In this document: one piece after another, positions 1 through 10,432 of the stretch
Layout: each line of letters starts with the position of its first letter
Position numbering within the stretch: position 1 is the first letter of the stretch
Assembly: GCF_900291955.1 (NCBI RefSeq)
Contig: NZ_OLMR01000010.1
Coordinates: 1 to 58,470, forward strand
DNA from: Pseudoruminococcus massiliensis
GTDB lineage: Bacteria; Bacillota; Clostridia; Oscillospirales; Acutalibacteraceae
Direction of reading: 5' to 3'
Length of the DNA stretch: 58,470 bases
Made by a program: the position numbers and the translations under genes
The notes under the pieces: model-generated
Database searches by the model: none
What the model saw: only the letters and a program-made list of their open reading frames with translations
Told to the model about the DNA's origin: nothing

Positions 1-2030
<2,030 letters not shown>

Positions 2031-2648
2031 CCGAAGCTACGCCGTTTCCTGAAAACATTCTTATGCTGTTTTATGCGTGCCGCCCCGACGGAAATCTTTT
2101 TGCGGCGCAAGCCGCCATAGCAGGGTTTGGGGAAGGCACTCCCCAACAAGTTTCCCGCGAGGGCCAAAACCGCAGAATTGCGGATTTTGGCACCGTGGTA
2201 GAAACTTGCTCTGTAACTGCCGCAGACTGCCCCTGTCTGGTTTTTGCGTACATAGAACGGACAGGGCGGGGCTTCCGGCCCGCTGTGGACGGTCTTTTTT
2301 CCTTTCGCCAAAGATACTTTTGAAAGGCTGTTAGCTACCCGCTGGACGAGGATTTTTCAAAATTTCTTTTGCCTTAGTAATCCGGGAACGGCGGTTTTGG
2401 CAACCGGCGGGGCAGAGAATTTTCCCTTTCACTCCCCACACCACCGCGTTTTGAAATTTGCCAAACAGGGCAGGCAGCTTTTTTCGGCTTCATCTACCTA
2501 CTACGGGTGATTTTCGATTTTGCCAAATAGACAACAAAAAAAGCAGCAAATCTTTTTCAGACTTACTGCTTTCACTGGCCGCGCCGGTGGGCGGCTGGTA
2601 TTCAATTTTGAAAATTCGAGTAAGGTTAGCCCAATGATGACATAGCAA
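2031..2648. other. Non-coding 618-bp region after the recombinase
   Basis: No credible gene is visible. The recombinase 3' end carries an inverted repeat spanning its stop codon (GAAACGGC ... GCCGTTTC, about 2020-2048). A short hairpin (AAAACCGCA/TGCGGATTTT) lies at about 2168-2190. In TndX-type elements the attachment end lies just downstream of the recombinase, so an element end may be here, but I see no repeat that fixes it. Frames on either strand are low-complexity or antisense-like. Confidence 0.5.
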
Positions 2649-2822
2649 TTAAAGCAGGCTACCTTTTAATCCTTTCTTGAAAACTAACACGGCTTTGTCC
2701 GTTCCTAAAAATGACATAGTCTTAATCTGATAACTCTCCTTTTCCATTTCTGTTACTTTTTCATTGATTTTTTGCTCCACATTTTCAGTCGTAATTCCTT
2801 CAATCAATATAGTTCTATACAT
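2649..2822 (-). CDS. Small conserved-looking protein, 57 aa, function unknown
   Basis: A 57-residue acidic/basic protein beginning MYRTILIEGITTENVEQKIN and ending VLVFKKGLKGSLL. ATG 2822 is chosen over upstream in-frame codons because GGAGGTATGCGTA precedes it. The alternating pattern (a short beta strand, an amphipathic helix with NVEQKINEKVTEM, then a strand) loosely recalls small Cse60-like proteins, but I do not claim the family. It is 128 bp downstream of the HTH_16 gene on the same strand and probably belongs to the same regulatory module. Confidence 0.55.
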   Translation of the reverse strand: MYRTILIEGITTENVEQKINEKVTEMEKESYQIKTMSFLGTDKAVLVFKKGLKGSLL

Positions 2823-2950
2823 TACGCATACCTCCGTAAAACTCGATTTTATTGGTCTTATTATACTACGACTGATTTCTCTTGAAAATAGATGAATTGT
2901 AAACTTGCTGAGTAGCACCGCCAATGACGGTCGGTATTCATTTTTTCAAT

Positions 2951-3148
2951 CTATCGGTCAAAGCGAAACTTGAACAGCGCGGCAATTAGCTTCTGCTTCA
3001 CATATTCCTCAACCTCGGCGTTGACTTTCCCGTGTACTTTGGAACAGTAGAGGATATATCCGGCGTAGTGGGAAAGAACGGTGTCGATTGCGTCCGGGTC
3101 GCCCTCATGCGCCTTGACGATTGTTTCATAGGGGAGAAGTTTATTCAT
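2951..3148 (-). CDS. HTH_16 protein, Tn916 orf8-like
   Basis: A 65-residue protein resembling the helix-turn-helix domain proteins (PF12645 type) encoded next to the orf7 sigma factor in Tn916/Tn5397-like elements. The pattern AHEGDPDAIDTVLSHYAGYI is typical: a sigma region 1/2-like helix with an EGD.DAI..VL..Y motif. Its ATG lies inside the end of the sigma gene (8-bp overlap), indicating translational coupling. In the family this pair controls element excision and transfer genes. Confidence 0.8.
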   Translation of the reverse strand: MNKLLPYETIVKAHEGDPDAIDTVLSHYAGYILYCSKVHGKVNAEVEEYVKQKLIAALFKFRFDR

Positions 3149-3563
3149 ACAGGCTCACCTCCATTTCCTTCCGAAGCCGTTGCAAGGCAAGCTGGATATG
3201 CCGCCCTGCTGTGCTGCGTGTCCGGCCGATATGTACGCCGATCACTCGCTGCGGCTGGCGCAGGAAGTAATAGCGGAAAATTTCTTCCTGTGCCTGCTCC
3301 GGCAAAAGGGCAAGGGCAGCGGCAAGTTCCGCATGGTACAGAACGGCAGTCTGGCCGCAGGCGGTAAAAAGATATTCTTCAAGCTGCTCCGGCCCGGCAA
3401 GCTGGACAAACTTCTCATTCATCAAATAGTCAAGGGAAACTTCCCGTTCCCACCTCCGGCGCAGATTCAAGATTTTATCTATGGCTGCGTGACGAATGAC
3501 GATCTTACAAAAGGCGTTAAAGGTGTACTGGATATGCACTTTGTAGGCTTCATCTTCGGTCAT
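3141..3563 (-). CDS. Sigma-70 family regulator, Tn916 orf7-like
   Basis: A 140-residue sigma-like protein. The start MTEDEAYKVHIQYTFNAFCK at 3563 is preceded by AGGGGGGATTTCC. The N-terminal part resembles sigma region 2 (FCKIVIRHAAIDKILNL), and the C-terminal part (ALALLPEQAQEEIFRYYF, then a GRTRSTAGRHIQLALQRLRK helix) resembles region 4 HTH. Tn916 Orf7 has the same size and position. The gene overlaps the downstream HTH_16 gene. Its natural upstream neighbour was the XRE regulator now broken at 3982, so its transcription may have changed since the insertion. Confidence 0.85.
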   Translation of the reverse strand: MTEDEAYKVHIQYTFNAFCKIVIRHAAIDKILNLRRRWEREVSLDYLMNEKFVQLAGPEQLEEYLFTACGQTAVLYHAELAAALALLPEQAQEEIFRYYFLRQPQRVIGVHIGRTRSTAGRHIQLALQRLRKEMEVSLYE

Positions 3564-3637
3564 GGAAATCCCCCCTCTCTGAATAATAGTGCGGGGCGGC
3601 AGCACTCCTTGCTGTCGCCCCATGTAAAGTGATATCA

Positions 3638-3982
3638 TCAAGGATTATTTTCGTAAGTCTGATTTTCTTCAGAAATTGGTAATTGTTCAACATTCGTGTA
3701 TTCCCTGTAGGAGTTGTTTGATATAACGCCTACAATAACAAAGAATATATTGATAACAACAAATGCTACAATTATTCCAAGTACGACTTTCCAAATACGA
3801 CGGGAACGACGATTTTTGATTGCTAACTGCTCATTGATACGGGAAAGCTGCTCCGCAAGCTCGTTTGTATCTTCGCAATCAGGGATATTTCCACCCAGCA
3901 GCTCGGCGACACTTACTTCAAGGATATCCGCCAGTTTTACCAGTAAATCAGCATCTGGTACTGATAAGCCAGTTTCCCTTAG
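3638..3982 (-). pseudogene. XRE/membrane regulator, 3' part (split by integration)
   Basis: This open frame has no start. Reading left it begins within an HTH_3 domain (TGLSVPDADLLVKLADILEV), continues through a coiled region and one membrane segment (VVLGIIVAFVVINIFFVIVG), and stops 75 bp upstream of the sigma gene. An in-frame stop lies just upstream at the integration junction. Its missing 5' part, with promoter and start, is at 12050-12175. Joining the two at the shared GGGAAA gives SKWETGLSVPDAD, the canonical XRE motif, in one 146-codon frame. The protein was probably a membrane-tethered DNA-binding regulator of the orf7/orf8 module. Confidence 0.9.
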
Positions 3983-3991
3983 TTAAAGATA
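3973..3991 (+). other. Left attachment junction of the mobilizable element
   Basis: TTTCCC at 3973-3978 is the presumed crossover core shared with the right junction. It is followed inward by CTTAGTTAAAGATA, which is mirrored at the right end by the reverse complement of CTTAGATAAAGATA. To the left is host gene sequence and to the right element sequence. The core lies in the WE(T) codons of the XRE motif. Confidence 0.75.
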
Positions 3992-4013
3992 TTGTTGGGT
4001 ATCTCAAGATGTG

Positions 4014-5636
4014 TCATTCGATTTTGCCGATAAAGCGGTAGAAGATTTCTACCTCCTGTTCCCGGCTTCCGTCCTCACCTTTGACCGCTTCATGGACAAC
4101 GATTTTTTCAATCAGCGTATTCAAAAGTTCGGCGGTCAGTTCTGTTGGATTGACGCACTCTTTCATCAAGGCAATCCATTTTTCTGCGTCTGCGGCGCTC
4201 TGGCTTTCAGCGGCAATAGCAGATTGAAGCTGTTCAATCTTTTCTGCCAGTTCTGCCTGTTCGCTTTGGTACTTCCCGGACAGCATATTGAAGTTGTATT
4301 CCGTGATACGCCCTGCCGCCCAGTCCTCATACATCCGGGTAAACAGGGTATCGACCTCGGCTTTCCGCTTCTCCGCTTTTTTCAGTTCAGCGGCCTGCTT
4401 TTTTCTTGCGGCGGCCTGTCCTTTGTCATTGGCATTCAGCAGCCGTTTCAAAAGCTGTTCTTCATCATGCTGTACCAGCCCCGACCAGTATTGCAGACGG
4501 GAGAGAACATAGGCGTAAAGCACATCATAGCGGATGTAGTGCATAGAGCATTGGCGTGTGCCTTGCCCGTTCTTGCTGCAATGGTAGTAGCCATAGGGCT
4601 TGCTGTTCTGCCTGTTCTCCCCGTAGGCCAGCGACCAGCCGCAGTCTGCACACTTTATCAGTCCCGCAAAAATCTGTGTCGTGCCGTTCTTGCGTTCCCG
4701 TCGGCGGCTTGCGATTTGCTCCTGTACCTGCCAGAAAACCTGTTCACTGATAATCGGCTCCTGCGTGTTCTCCACCCGCACCCATTCACTTTGGGGCTTG
4801 CGTATCCTCCGCTTGTTCTTAAAGGAAATATTGGTCTCCCGGTAGTGGATGGTATGGCCGATGTAGGTTTCATCTTTCATAATGCTTTTGACCTGCGCTA
4901 TCGTCCATGCGTAGCCTTTTTCCTCTGGTGCGCCAGCGTAGATATTGGCGAAAGTCCCGTCACGCTGGAAGTTGATAAATCCCGGCGTCGGTACTTTTTC
5001 CGCAATCAATATCCTTGTAATGCTGGCCGCCCCTTTGCCGTGAATGGCAAGGTCAAAAATCTTCTCCACGATCCAGCGGGTTTCCTCGTCGATTACCAGC
5101 TTGTTCTTAATTTCCGGGTGCTTCTTGTACCCGAGGGGAGCATAGGCGCTAATACGCTGTCCGGCGGCAAACTTTGCTTTGAAAGCGGTCTTTACCTTGC
5201 GGCTGGTGTCCTTTGCGAACCATTCGTTGAACAGGTTTTTGAACGGCACAAAATCGGACAGCCCCTTTTCTGTGTCCTCGTTCTCCGCAACGGCGATGTA
5301 CCGCACCCGTTTTTCCGGGAACAGAAATTCCAGATAGTAGTCCATCATCACATGCTCCCGCCCGAAACGGGACAGGTCTTTGGTGACAATGCAGTTTACT
5401 TTTCCGGCGTCCACATCGTCCATCATGCGCTGGAAACTCGGACGCTCGAAGTTTGTCCCACTCCATCCATCGTCCACATATTCCCCGACCACATGAAGCC
5501 CCTGCTCTTTTGCGTACTGTTGCAGGATTGTCCGCTGTGTTTCAATGCTTACGCTGTCGCCATAGCTTTCATCGTCACGGCTTAACCGCATATAAAGAGC
5601 CGTGTTGTAAATCGTAGTATTGTAAGGTTGTTTCAC
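4014..5636 (-). CDS. Serine recombinase of the mobilizable element
   Basis: A 540-residue large serine recombinase, the probable integrase/excisionase of the element whose left end is only 30 bp beyond its stop. GTG 5636 is chosen because AAGGAGG precedes it; the in-frame ATG at 5669 lacks a site. The resolvase domain has Ser19 in YMRLSRDDE and the VTKDLSRFGREH motif. A recombinase domain, a zinc ribbon (CADCGWSLAYG ... YHCSKNG) and a coiled coil rich in K/A/E follow. It differs clearly from the recombinase at 387-2030, so the window contains two separate integration systems. Confidence 0.93.
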   Translation of the reverse strand: MKQPYNTTIYNTALYMRLSRDDESYGDSVSIETQRTILQQYAKEQGLHVVGEYVDDGWSGTNFERPSFQRMMDDVDAGKVNCIVTKDLSRFGREHVMMDYYLEFLFPEKRVRYIAVAENEDTEKGLSDFVPFKNLFNEWFAKDTSRKVKTAFKAKFAAGQRISAYAPLGYKKHPEIKNKLVIDEETRWIVEKIFDLAIHGKGAASITRILIAEKVPTPGFINFQRDGTFANIYAGAPEEKGYAWTIAQVKSIMKDETYIGHTIHYRETNISFKNKRRIRKPQSEWVRVENTQEPIISEQVFWQVQEQIASRRRERKNGTTQIFAGLIKCADCGWSLAYGENRQNSKPYGYYHCSKNGQGTRQCSMHYIRYDVLYAYVLSRLQYWSGLVQHDEEQLLKRLLNANDKGQAAARKKQAAELKKAEKRKAEVDTLFTRMYEDWAAGRITEYNFNMLSGKYQSEQAELAEKIEQLQSAIAAESQSAADAEKWIALMKECVNPTELTAELLNTLIEKIVVHEAVKGEDGSREQEVEIFYRFIGKIE

Positions 5637-5731
5637 CGTAAAAATCCTCCTTCTAAAGAAACAACCCACGCTTACAATACTTTTGCTCTATGGCAATTAT
5701 ATCATAAGCGTGGGCGTGTATCAACGATGGG

Positions 5732-5929
5732 TCACGAAGAAGCGGCCTTTGCCGCCGTGTGCCGGACGACATCCACAATCAGATCGCCAATCGGACGACC
5801 GCCAGCGGCGAAATGTTCGGAGATTTTGATACGGTTTTTCCCACATACAAAATACTGTGTGCCGTTCTCGTCAGTAATGACCTGCCCGGTGTGTATTGTA
5901 TCAATAATGTCGCTTTCGCTTTTTACCAT
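5732..5929 (-). CDS. Small mobile-element protein, 65 aa, unknown
   Basis: A 65-residue protein (MVKSESDIIDTIHTGQVITD at its start) with a short beta-rich core NGTQYFVCGKNRIKISEHFA and a basic/alanine-rich tail. The start is supported by GGAGG seven bases upstream. It sits between the relaxase and recombinase genes on the same strand, where TnpX-type elements usually carry one or two tiny proteins. I do not recognise a named family. It could be an excision or relaxosome accessory factor, but nothing in the sequence proves that. Confidence 0.6.
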   Translation of the reverse strand: MVKSESDIIDTIHTGQVITDENGTQYFVCGKNRIKISEHFAAGGRPIGDLIVDVVRHTAAKAASS

Positions 5930-5987
5930 CCAGTGTCCTCCGTATGATTATTTTTCATCATGTAGCTTGAATTTCTGTTCATAGCGT

Positions 5988-6926
5988 TTACCTCTCTCTT
6001 GTTCGCTGCTGCTGTTTCAGTTCCGCCAGCACTTCCGGCGGGATGCGGTCAACCAGTCTTTGCATATTTTCCAGTTCGCTTTCCAGTTTTGCCCGTTCCA
6101 TGCGGTCTTTCATCTTGCCGTTTTCGCTGGCCTTTGCCCTTGCTTCCAGCTTTTGATTTTCTTCCAAAAGGTCTTTGATCGTGACCTTGTATTTTTTCAG
6201 CTGCCCGGAGAAGTTCTCCATCTGCGGAAACCACTTTTTCAGCATGGAGAGGGCTTCTTCCTTTTTCTTTCCGGCGTTCAGCGGGTTCATGCCGTCAAGC
6301 GTGGCTTCGATGGCTCTGGCCTGTTTGGAGAGGGAAACCGCCTGCTTGAAAAGCCGGGTGGGGATATGCTTCCGGCCTGTCTTGCTGGCGCTCTCCCCAC
6401 GCTCCAAGTCAGGATATTTCTCCACCATGTAGGCGTGAAAGTCATCCTGCCACTTCGTCAGGTTCGCCCGGTTGCCGATGATCTCTTTGGCGCACAGGCG
6501 GTTGTCCTTTGTCAGCGGCACAAAGGTCAAATGCAGGTGGGGCGTTTTCTCGTCCATGTGTACCACCGCCGACACGATATTTTCACGGCCTACCCGGTCA
6601 ATGAGGAAATCTGCCGCCCGCTGGAAAAACGCCTGTATCTCCTTTGGGGATTTCCCCTTAAAAAACTCCGGGCTGGCAGTAATCAGGGTATCGACAAACC
6701 GGGTGCTGTCCTTGCGGGTGCGGCATCCGGCCTGCTCGATACGGCTCTGAATGAAGTGGTAATAGCGCCCCTCCGGCTTGACGATATGGAAGTTATACTT
6801 GCTTTTGGCTGTGTCAATGTCGGGGTTGCTGGCGTACTGTTCTTTCTGCCGTTCGTGATGTGCTTCCAGCGGCCTTGCCGGGTTGCCCTTGTGCTTCTCA
6901 AAACGCAAGATTGCGTGTTGTGCCAT
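5988..6926 (-). CDS. MobV-family relaxase (Mob/Pre)
   Basis: A 312-residue plasmid recombination/mobilization protein (PF01076 type) that nicks oriT and pilots single-stranded DNA in conjugal mobilization. ATG 6926 starts MAQHAILRFEKHKG, the usual family N-terminus, although the frame is open further upstream. The metal-binding motif is HMDEKTPHLHLTFVPL at about residue 123, and the C-terminus is a coiled coil rich in K/E. The 184 bp upstream (6927-7110) is non-coding, where MobV elements usually hold oriT. It contains two CGTACTT direct repeats near 7067-7107, but I cannot identify a nick site. Confidence 0.9.
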   Translation of the reverse strand: MAQHAILRFEKHKGNPARPLEAHHERQKEQYASNPDIDTAKSKYNFHIVKPEGRYYHFIQSRIEQAGCRTRKDSTRFVDTLITASPEFFKGKSPKEIQAFFQRAADFLIDRVGRENIVSAVVHMDEKTPHLHLTFVPLTKDNRLCAKEIIGNRANLTKWQDDFHAYMVEKYPDLERGESASKTGRKHIPTRLFKQAVSLSKQARAIEATLDGMNPLNAGKKKEEALSMLKKWFPQMENFSGQLKKYKVTIKDLLEENQKLEARAKASENGKMKDRMERAKLESELENMQRLVDRIPPEVLAELKQQQRTRER

Positions 6927-7110
6927 GAAACTCCTTTCCCCATTCCTTTCCCATCCGGGGTTTTCCACAGGAAAAATCCCGCCGGAAATAGCTCGGATAG
7001 GATAGGAATGGAATAGATATAAATCAATCATTTTAATCTTTGTATTTCTATATACCGTCCGGTTTCCGTACTTCAAGAGGATTGGTTATCGTACTTGCCG
7101 GGTACGGTTT

Positions 7111-7506
7111 TCAACCCTCCGGCGTACCAGAACCGAATTTCTTGAAGTCGGTGTTTGGAACCGCTTCATAGGATTTTGAGTAAATACGGTTGGGTTTTCC
7201 ACAGCCTTGCTTCTGGATCTCTATCAGTCCGGCGTATTGCAGTTCCCGCAGGGTATTCACCGCTTTTTGTCGCCCACAGCGGAGCAGGTCAACCACTTCG
7301 CAGATGGGATAATACAGGTAAATCCGCCCGTACTCGTCCGCCCACCCATTTTTCCGGGATAACTCTGTCCGGCGCAGGATAAAGGCATACAGCAGCTTTG
7401 CCTCGTTAGACAGGGGCTTGAATGTAGGTGCTTCAAAGAGAAAATTAGGGAGCCGGGTGAAGCTGAACGCTTGTTCCGGCTGATGAATGTAAATCGTGTT
7501 TGTCAT
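7111..7506 (-). CDS. RepA-type replication initiator N-domain protein
   Basis: A 131-residue protein matching the N-terminal domain of replication initiator protein A (PF06970 type), a winged-helix DNA-binding domain. Recognisable segments are FTRLPNFLFEAPTFKPLSNE, KLLYAFILRRTELSRKNGW and YLYYPICEVVDLLRCGRQKA. Family members on plasmids are often more than 250 residues. This one ends soon after PNTDFKKF, so it either is a short mobile-element form or has lost its C-terminus. It may support replication of an excised circle. It lies directly upstream of the relaxase region on the same strand. Confidence 0.85.
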   Translation of the reverse strand: MTNTIYIHQPEQAFSFTRLPNFLFEAPTFKPLSNEAKLLYAFILRRTELSRKNGWADEYGRIYLYYPICEVVDLLRCGRQKAVNTLRELQYAGLIEIQKQGCGKPNRIYSKSYEAVPNTDFKKFGSGTPEG

Positions 7507-7541
7507 AATGTGTTTTGTGGACGGTTAGAAGCCCGTTTTCC

Positions 7542-7572
7542 GGGGTGGGCGATAGTTTATATCACCCGCCCC
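7542..7572 (-). terminator. GC-rich hairpin between VLP and repA genes
   Basis: GGGGTGGGCGATA and TATCACCCGCCCC form an imperfect stem (two G-U type positions) around GTTTA. It lies in the 111-bp gap between the cysteine-rich VLP gene and repA on the minus strand. No clear T-run follows, so it may be an attenuator or replication-related hairpin rather than a simple terminator. Confidence 0.4.
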
Positions 7573-7617
7573 GGTTTGGGGCTTGCGAAGCCTGATAAAT
7601 CAAGGCTTTTTTCGCTC

Positions 7618-8031
7618 CTAACTGTCCACACAAGACCTCCTTTTCCGTTCACTTTCGGTTTTTTGCCGCCTGTGAACTTTGGCGGCGCAGCCGGGGCAGT
7701 ATTTTGCCCGGTTGGATTTGGGGACGAATACACCGCCGCAGACTGCACAGCGTTTCAAGTCCTTATCCCGGAAAATCTCTGCTTCCAACGCCCCGTCCAG
7801 CGGCAAGACCGCCCAGCGGAACCACTTGCAGCAGACTGAGAAAGAAACCGTCTGCGGGCAGATGCAGGCGTCCCCATCGTCAAGGGCAATGCAGTTGCCG
7901 TCCTCACAGCAACAGCACTCCCGGCGTATCAAGGCGCTTGCCCGTTTCCGCTGCGCTGGTGTCATGCGGTAAAGGGAACCGTCTGGCCTGCGTTCCAGCG
8001 GCGGCAAATCTTTGTAGGGGTTATTTTTCAT
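7618..8031 (-). CDS. Cysteine-rich VLP domain protein
   Basis: A 137-residue protein of the Cys_rich_VLP family (PF14194 type), common in clostridial mobilizable elements and of unknown biochemical role. The family hallmarks are PPLERRPDGSLYRMTPAQRK, a cysteine cluster (ECCCCEDGNC), WAVLPLDGALEAEIF, and a C-terminal zinc-ribbon pair (CAVCGGVFVP ... YCPGCAAKVHRRQK). ATG 8031 has GGAGGGAACGC upstream; the longer in-frame extension is arginine-rich and unlike the family. Two CXXC pairs suggest nucleic-acid binding. Confidence 0.85.
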   Translation of the reverse strand: MKNNPYKDLPPLERRPDGSLYRMTPAQRKRASALIRRECCCCEDGNCIALDDGDACICPQTVSFSVCCKWFRWAVLPLDGALEAEIFRDKDLKRCAVCGGVFVPKSNRAKYCPGCAAKVHRRQKTESERKRRSCVDS

Positions 8032-8231
8032 GCGTTCCCTCCATTTTGCTTTCCGCTGCCGTTCTCCCCGAAAAGGCTTCCTGCCTCGTCGTCGCAAGCT
8101 GCGTATCGTTCGTTTCACCGCAAGCGGCAAAACTCACTCGCTCCGCTGCTCCTCCTCTCCCCACAAAGCCATGCGGCTTTGCGGGGGCCCCGACAATAGC
8201 GGCGTGTTCCGGCGTTGGCACGCTCCCCGCA

Positions 8232-8282
8232 ACTTCGGGACAACTTGTCCCGAAGTGACCTCTGGACAAAGTGTCCAGAAGT
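8232..8282. repeat. Two adjacent 25-bp palindromes
   Basis: The first palindrome (8232-8256) has perfect 12-bp arms, ACTTCGGGACAA and TTGTCCCGAAGT, around one base. The second (8258-8282), one base away, is a relative whose reverse complement starts ACTTCTGGACACTTTGTCC. A third member lies at 11670-11694. Shape and repetition suggest operator sites for an element-encoded dimeric regulator, or replication-related sites. Confidence 0.65.
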
Positions 8283-8441
8283 ACGGCTCCTTGCGGTGCT
8301 TCCCCAGCCGGGGTATTCCTTTTCGGACGGTCATTTGGTTTTCAAGGTGCTGTCCATCGATGAACTAATCTAAGTCTACACCTAAATGACCGCCCGTCCC
8401 GTATATCCGAAAGGTGGGAAATCGGCCTAAAAAACAGCCTG

Positions 8442-8470
8442 TTTCCACGCTCTCGGAATTGTGGTATAAT
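8442..8470 (+). promoter_or_regulatory. Sigma-A-type promoter for the GNAT gene
   Basis: TTTCCA (8442-8447) and TATAAT (8465-8470) are separated by 17 bp, and TG precedes the -10 by one base (extended -10). It points at the acetyltransferase gene 44 bp downstream and possibly the XRE and glycosylase genes beyond. Confidence 0.7.
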
Positions 8471-8514
8471 GAAAAAGCAGAACAATAAACGATAATTTTG
8501 GAGTACATACCGAT

Positions 8515-8958
8515 ATGGAAATTATAGAAATCAAAGAGAATAAAAAACAATTTCTCCCCTTATTACTGTTAGCCGACGAACAAGAGAGCATGATAGACCG
8601 ATATATTGATAGAGGAACGATGTATGTATTAGGCGATAATGGGGTTAAATGCGAGTGTGTAGTAACCGACGAAGGCAAAGGCATTCTTGAAATTAAAAAT
8701 ATTGCAACTGCGCCAGAATATCAGGGCAAAGGTTACGGCAAGGCACTAATTGATTTTGTTGCTGCGAAATATAAAGGGAAGTATTCGATACTACAAGTTG
8801 GTACAGGGGATAGCCCGTTGACCGTTCCTTTTTATGAAAAATGTGGTTTTGCCCGCTCACACAGCATTAAAAATTTTTTTATTGATAACTATGACCACCC
8901 TATTTTTGAAGGTGGGGTTCAACTAACAGATATGATTTATTTACAGAAAAAAATATAA
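8515..8958 (+). CDS. GNAT-family N-acetyltransferase
   Basis: A 147-residue acetyltransferase of the GNAT fold. The acetyl-CoA binding motif A is clear: IKNIATAPEYQGKGYGKALI with the Q/R-x-x-G-x-G/A pattern (QGKGYG, about residues 76-81). The later PFYEKCGFARSHSIKNFF segment matches motif B. The substrate is unknown; relatives include aminoglycoside and small-molecule acetylases, but nothing here assigns it. It is the first gene of the rightward cargo block, 34 bp ahead of the XRE gene, with its own strong promoter. Confidence 0.85.
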   Translation: MEIIEIKENKKQFLPLLLLADEQESMIDRYIDRGTMYVLGDNGVKCECVVTDEGKGILEIKNIATAPEYQGKGYGKALIDFVAAKYKGKYSILQVGTGDSPLTVPFYEKCGFARSHSIKNFFIDNYDHPIFEGGVQLTDMIYLQKKI

Positions 8959-8992
8959 ATTCCCATTTATCGAGCAGACAAGGAGGGAGAGC

Positions 8993-9793
8993 ATGGAACT
9001 ATCTATACAGGAACGCCTAAAAGACTTGCGTGTGGAGCGTGGCCTGACGCTGGAGCAGCTTGCGGAGGAAACCCATCTCTCCAAGTCTGCGTTAGGCAGC
9101 TATGAGGGGGACAAGTTCAAGGACATCAGCCACTATGCCCTTATCCAGCTGGCGAAATTTTACGAAGTGTCCGTTGATTATCTGCTGGGCCGCTCCCAAA
9201 CAAAAAATCACCCAAACGCCGATCTTGCAGACCTGCGTTTGAGTGATGATATGATTGAATTTTTGAAAAGCGGGCTGGTGGATAATGGCCTCCTGTGTGA
9301 ACTGGCGACGCACCCGGATTTTCCCCGGCTCATGGCTGACCTTGAAATCTATGTGAACGGCATAGCGGCAAAGCAGGTACAGGGGGCAAACGCCATTGTG
9401 GACGCTGTGAGCGCAACCATTATGGAGCAGCACAATCCCGGTCTGACTGACCCGCAGTTAAGACAGCTTATCGCCGCCCACATTGACGATGACAGCTTTT
9501 GCCGCTATGTGATACAGCAGGACATAAACAAGATAGCCCTCGACCTGCGGGAAGCGCATAAGAACGATTTTTTCAGCGTTCCGGAGGACAATCCACTGGA
9601 AGATTTCTTGCAGACCGCCGAGGAAACCGCCAGAGAGGACAGCGACCCGGAGCAGGCGGCTATGATGTTTATCTGCAAGCGGCTCAAACTGAATTATAAG
9701 AAGCTGTCCGAGGAAGAAAAGAAATGGCTAAAAAGAATTGCACAAAAGTCTGACTTGCTGAAAAATCCAAACCCACAGCGGGGGAGAAAATAA
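8993..9793 (+). CDS. XRE-family transcriptional regulator of the element
   Basis: A 266-residue regulator with an N-terminal HTH_3 domain (LRVERGLTLEQLAEETHLSK, then a YEVSVDYLLGR end) and a long C-terminal region of unknown fold. AAGGAGGGAGAGC precedes ATG 8993. Proteins of this length and layout are typical of TnpX-type mobilizable elements. It is the best candidate within the element for binding the 25-bp palindromes at 8232-8282 and 11670-11694, but that is inference. Its stop is followed at once by the glycosylase region. Confidence 0.85.
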   Translation: MELSIQERLKDLRVERGLTLEQLAEETHLSKSALGSYEGDKFKDISHYALIQLAKFYEVSVDYLLGRSQTKNHPNADLADLRLSDDMIEFLKSGLVDNGLLCELATHPDFPRLMADLEIYVNGIAAKQVQGANAIVDAVSATIMEQHNPGLTDPQLRQLIAAHIDDDSFCRYVIQQDINKIALDLREAHKNDFFSVPEDNPLEDFLQTAEETAREDSDPEQAAMMFICKRLKLNYKKLSEEEKKWLKRIAQKSDLLKNPNPQRGRK

Positions 9794-9832
9794 GTGGGCG
9801 ACAAAAACAAATTTTACAAAACGGAGGATACC

Positions 9833-10402
9833 ATGAAGAAAGACGATAGAGAAAGATGTTCGTGGGCAACCACAGAACTCTATAAAGAATACCATGATGA
9901 GGAATGGGGAAAGCCCGTTCATGATGATAGAAAACTATTTGAAATGTTGGTTCTTGAAGGTATGCAAGCCGGATTATCATGGCTGACGATATTAAATAAA
10001 AGAGCTGCATTTAAGGAAGCCTTCAACGAGTTTGATTATCAAAAAATTGCTCTCTATGACGAAACTAAAATTGATGAGTTAATGCAAAATCCCAATATTG
10101 TTCGCAATAGATTAAAAATTAAGTCGACAATCACAAACGCACAGCAATTTATCAAAATCCAAGAAGAATACGGAAGTTTTGATAAGTTTATTTGGTCTTA
10201 TGTTAAGAATAGACCGATTCATAATCATTTCAAATCGGAAGCGGACATTCCTGCAACAACGCCACTTTCAGATAGAATCAGTAAAGACTTAAAAAAACGA
10301 GGCTTTAAGTTTGTAGGCAGCACGATTATATATGCGTATATGCAGGCAATCGGAATTGTAAATGACCATGTGAAAGGTTGCTATTTGTATGTACCAGAAT
10401 AA
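9833..10402 (+). CDS. tag: DNA-3-methyladenine glycosylase I
   Basis: A 189-residue base-excision repair enzyme that removes 3-methyladenine from alkylated DNA. The Tag signature is complete: zinc-binding Cys9 (ERCSW), His21 (YHDEEWG), His179 and Cys183 (DHVKGCY), plus the catalytic-domain motif LFEMLVLEGMQAGLSWLTIL. ATG 9833 is preceded by ACGGAGGATACC; an upstream in-frame GTG at 9794 is less likely. A repair glycosylase as cargo of a mobilizable element is unusual and may help against alkylation stress. Its AT-richer composition than the preceding XRE gene suggests separate acquisition. Confidence 0.92.
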   Translation: MKKDDRERCSWATTELYKEYHDEEWGKPVHDDRKLFEMLVLEGMQAGLSWLTILNKRAAFKEAFNEFDYQKIALYDETKIDELMQNPNIVRNRLKIKSTITNAQQFIKIQEEYGSFDKFIWSYVKNRPIHNHFKSEADIPATTPLSDRISKDLKKRGFKFVGSTIIYAYMQAIGIVNDHVKGCYLYVPE

Positions 10403-10432
10403 TTCAATATTTCGGTACAATTTATCGAGAGA

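Larger units (their letters stand above)
8032..8514. other. Non-coding 483-bp divergent region with palindromes
   Basis: The region separates the leftward mobilization genes from the rightward cargo genes. It contains two adjacent 25-bp palindromes (8232-8282), GC-rich sequence without a convincing gene, and a promoter for the GNAT gene (8442-8470). Open frames crossing it are unlike known proteins and lack ribosome binding sites. Confidence 0.6.

Noticed and set aside
2031-2648. Search for the missing 3' end of the truncated surface protein beside the left recombinase
   Set aside because: No sequence encoding the expected CTVCGY-type repeat or a wall anchor was found there; the other junction must be outside the window.
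2649-2822. Naming the 57-residue protein as Cse60
   Set aside because: Only the general size and strand-helix-strand pattern fit; no diagnostic residues were recognised.
4011-5585. A 524-codon plus-strand frame
   Set aside because: It is exactly antisense to the serine recombinase gene, whose domains and catalytic residues are unmistakable; the plus-strand product resembles nothing.
6060-7016. A 318-codon plus-strand frame
   Set aside because: It is antisense to the MobV relaxase and has no family resemblance or ribosome binding site.
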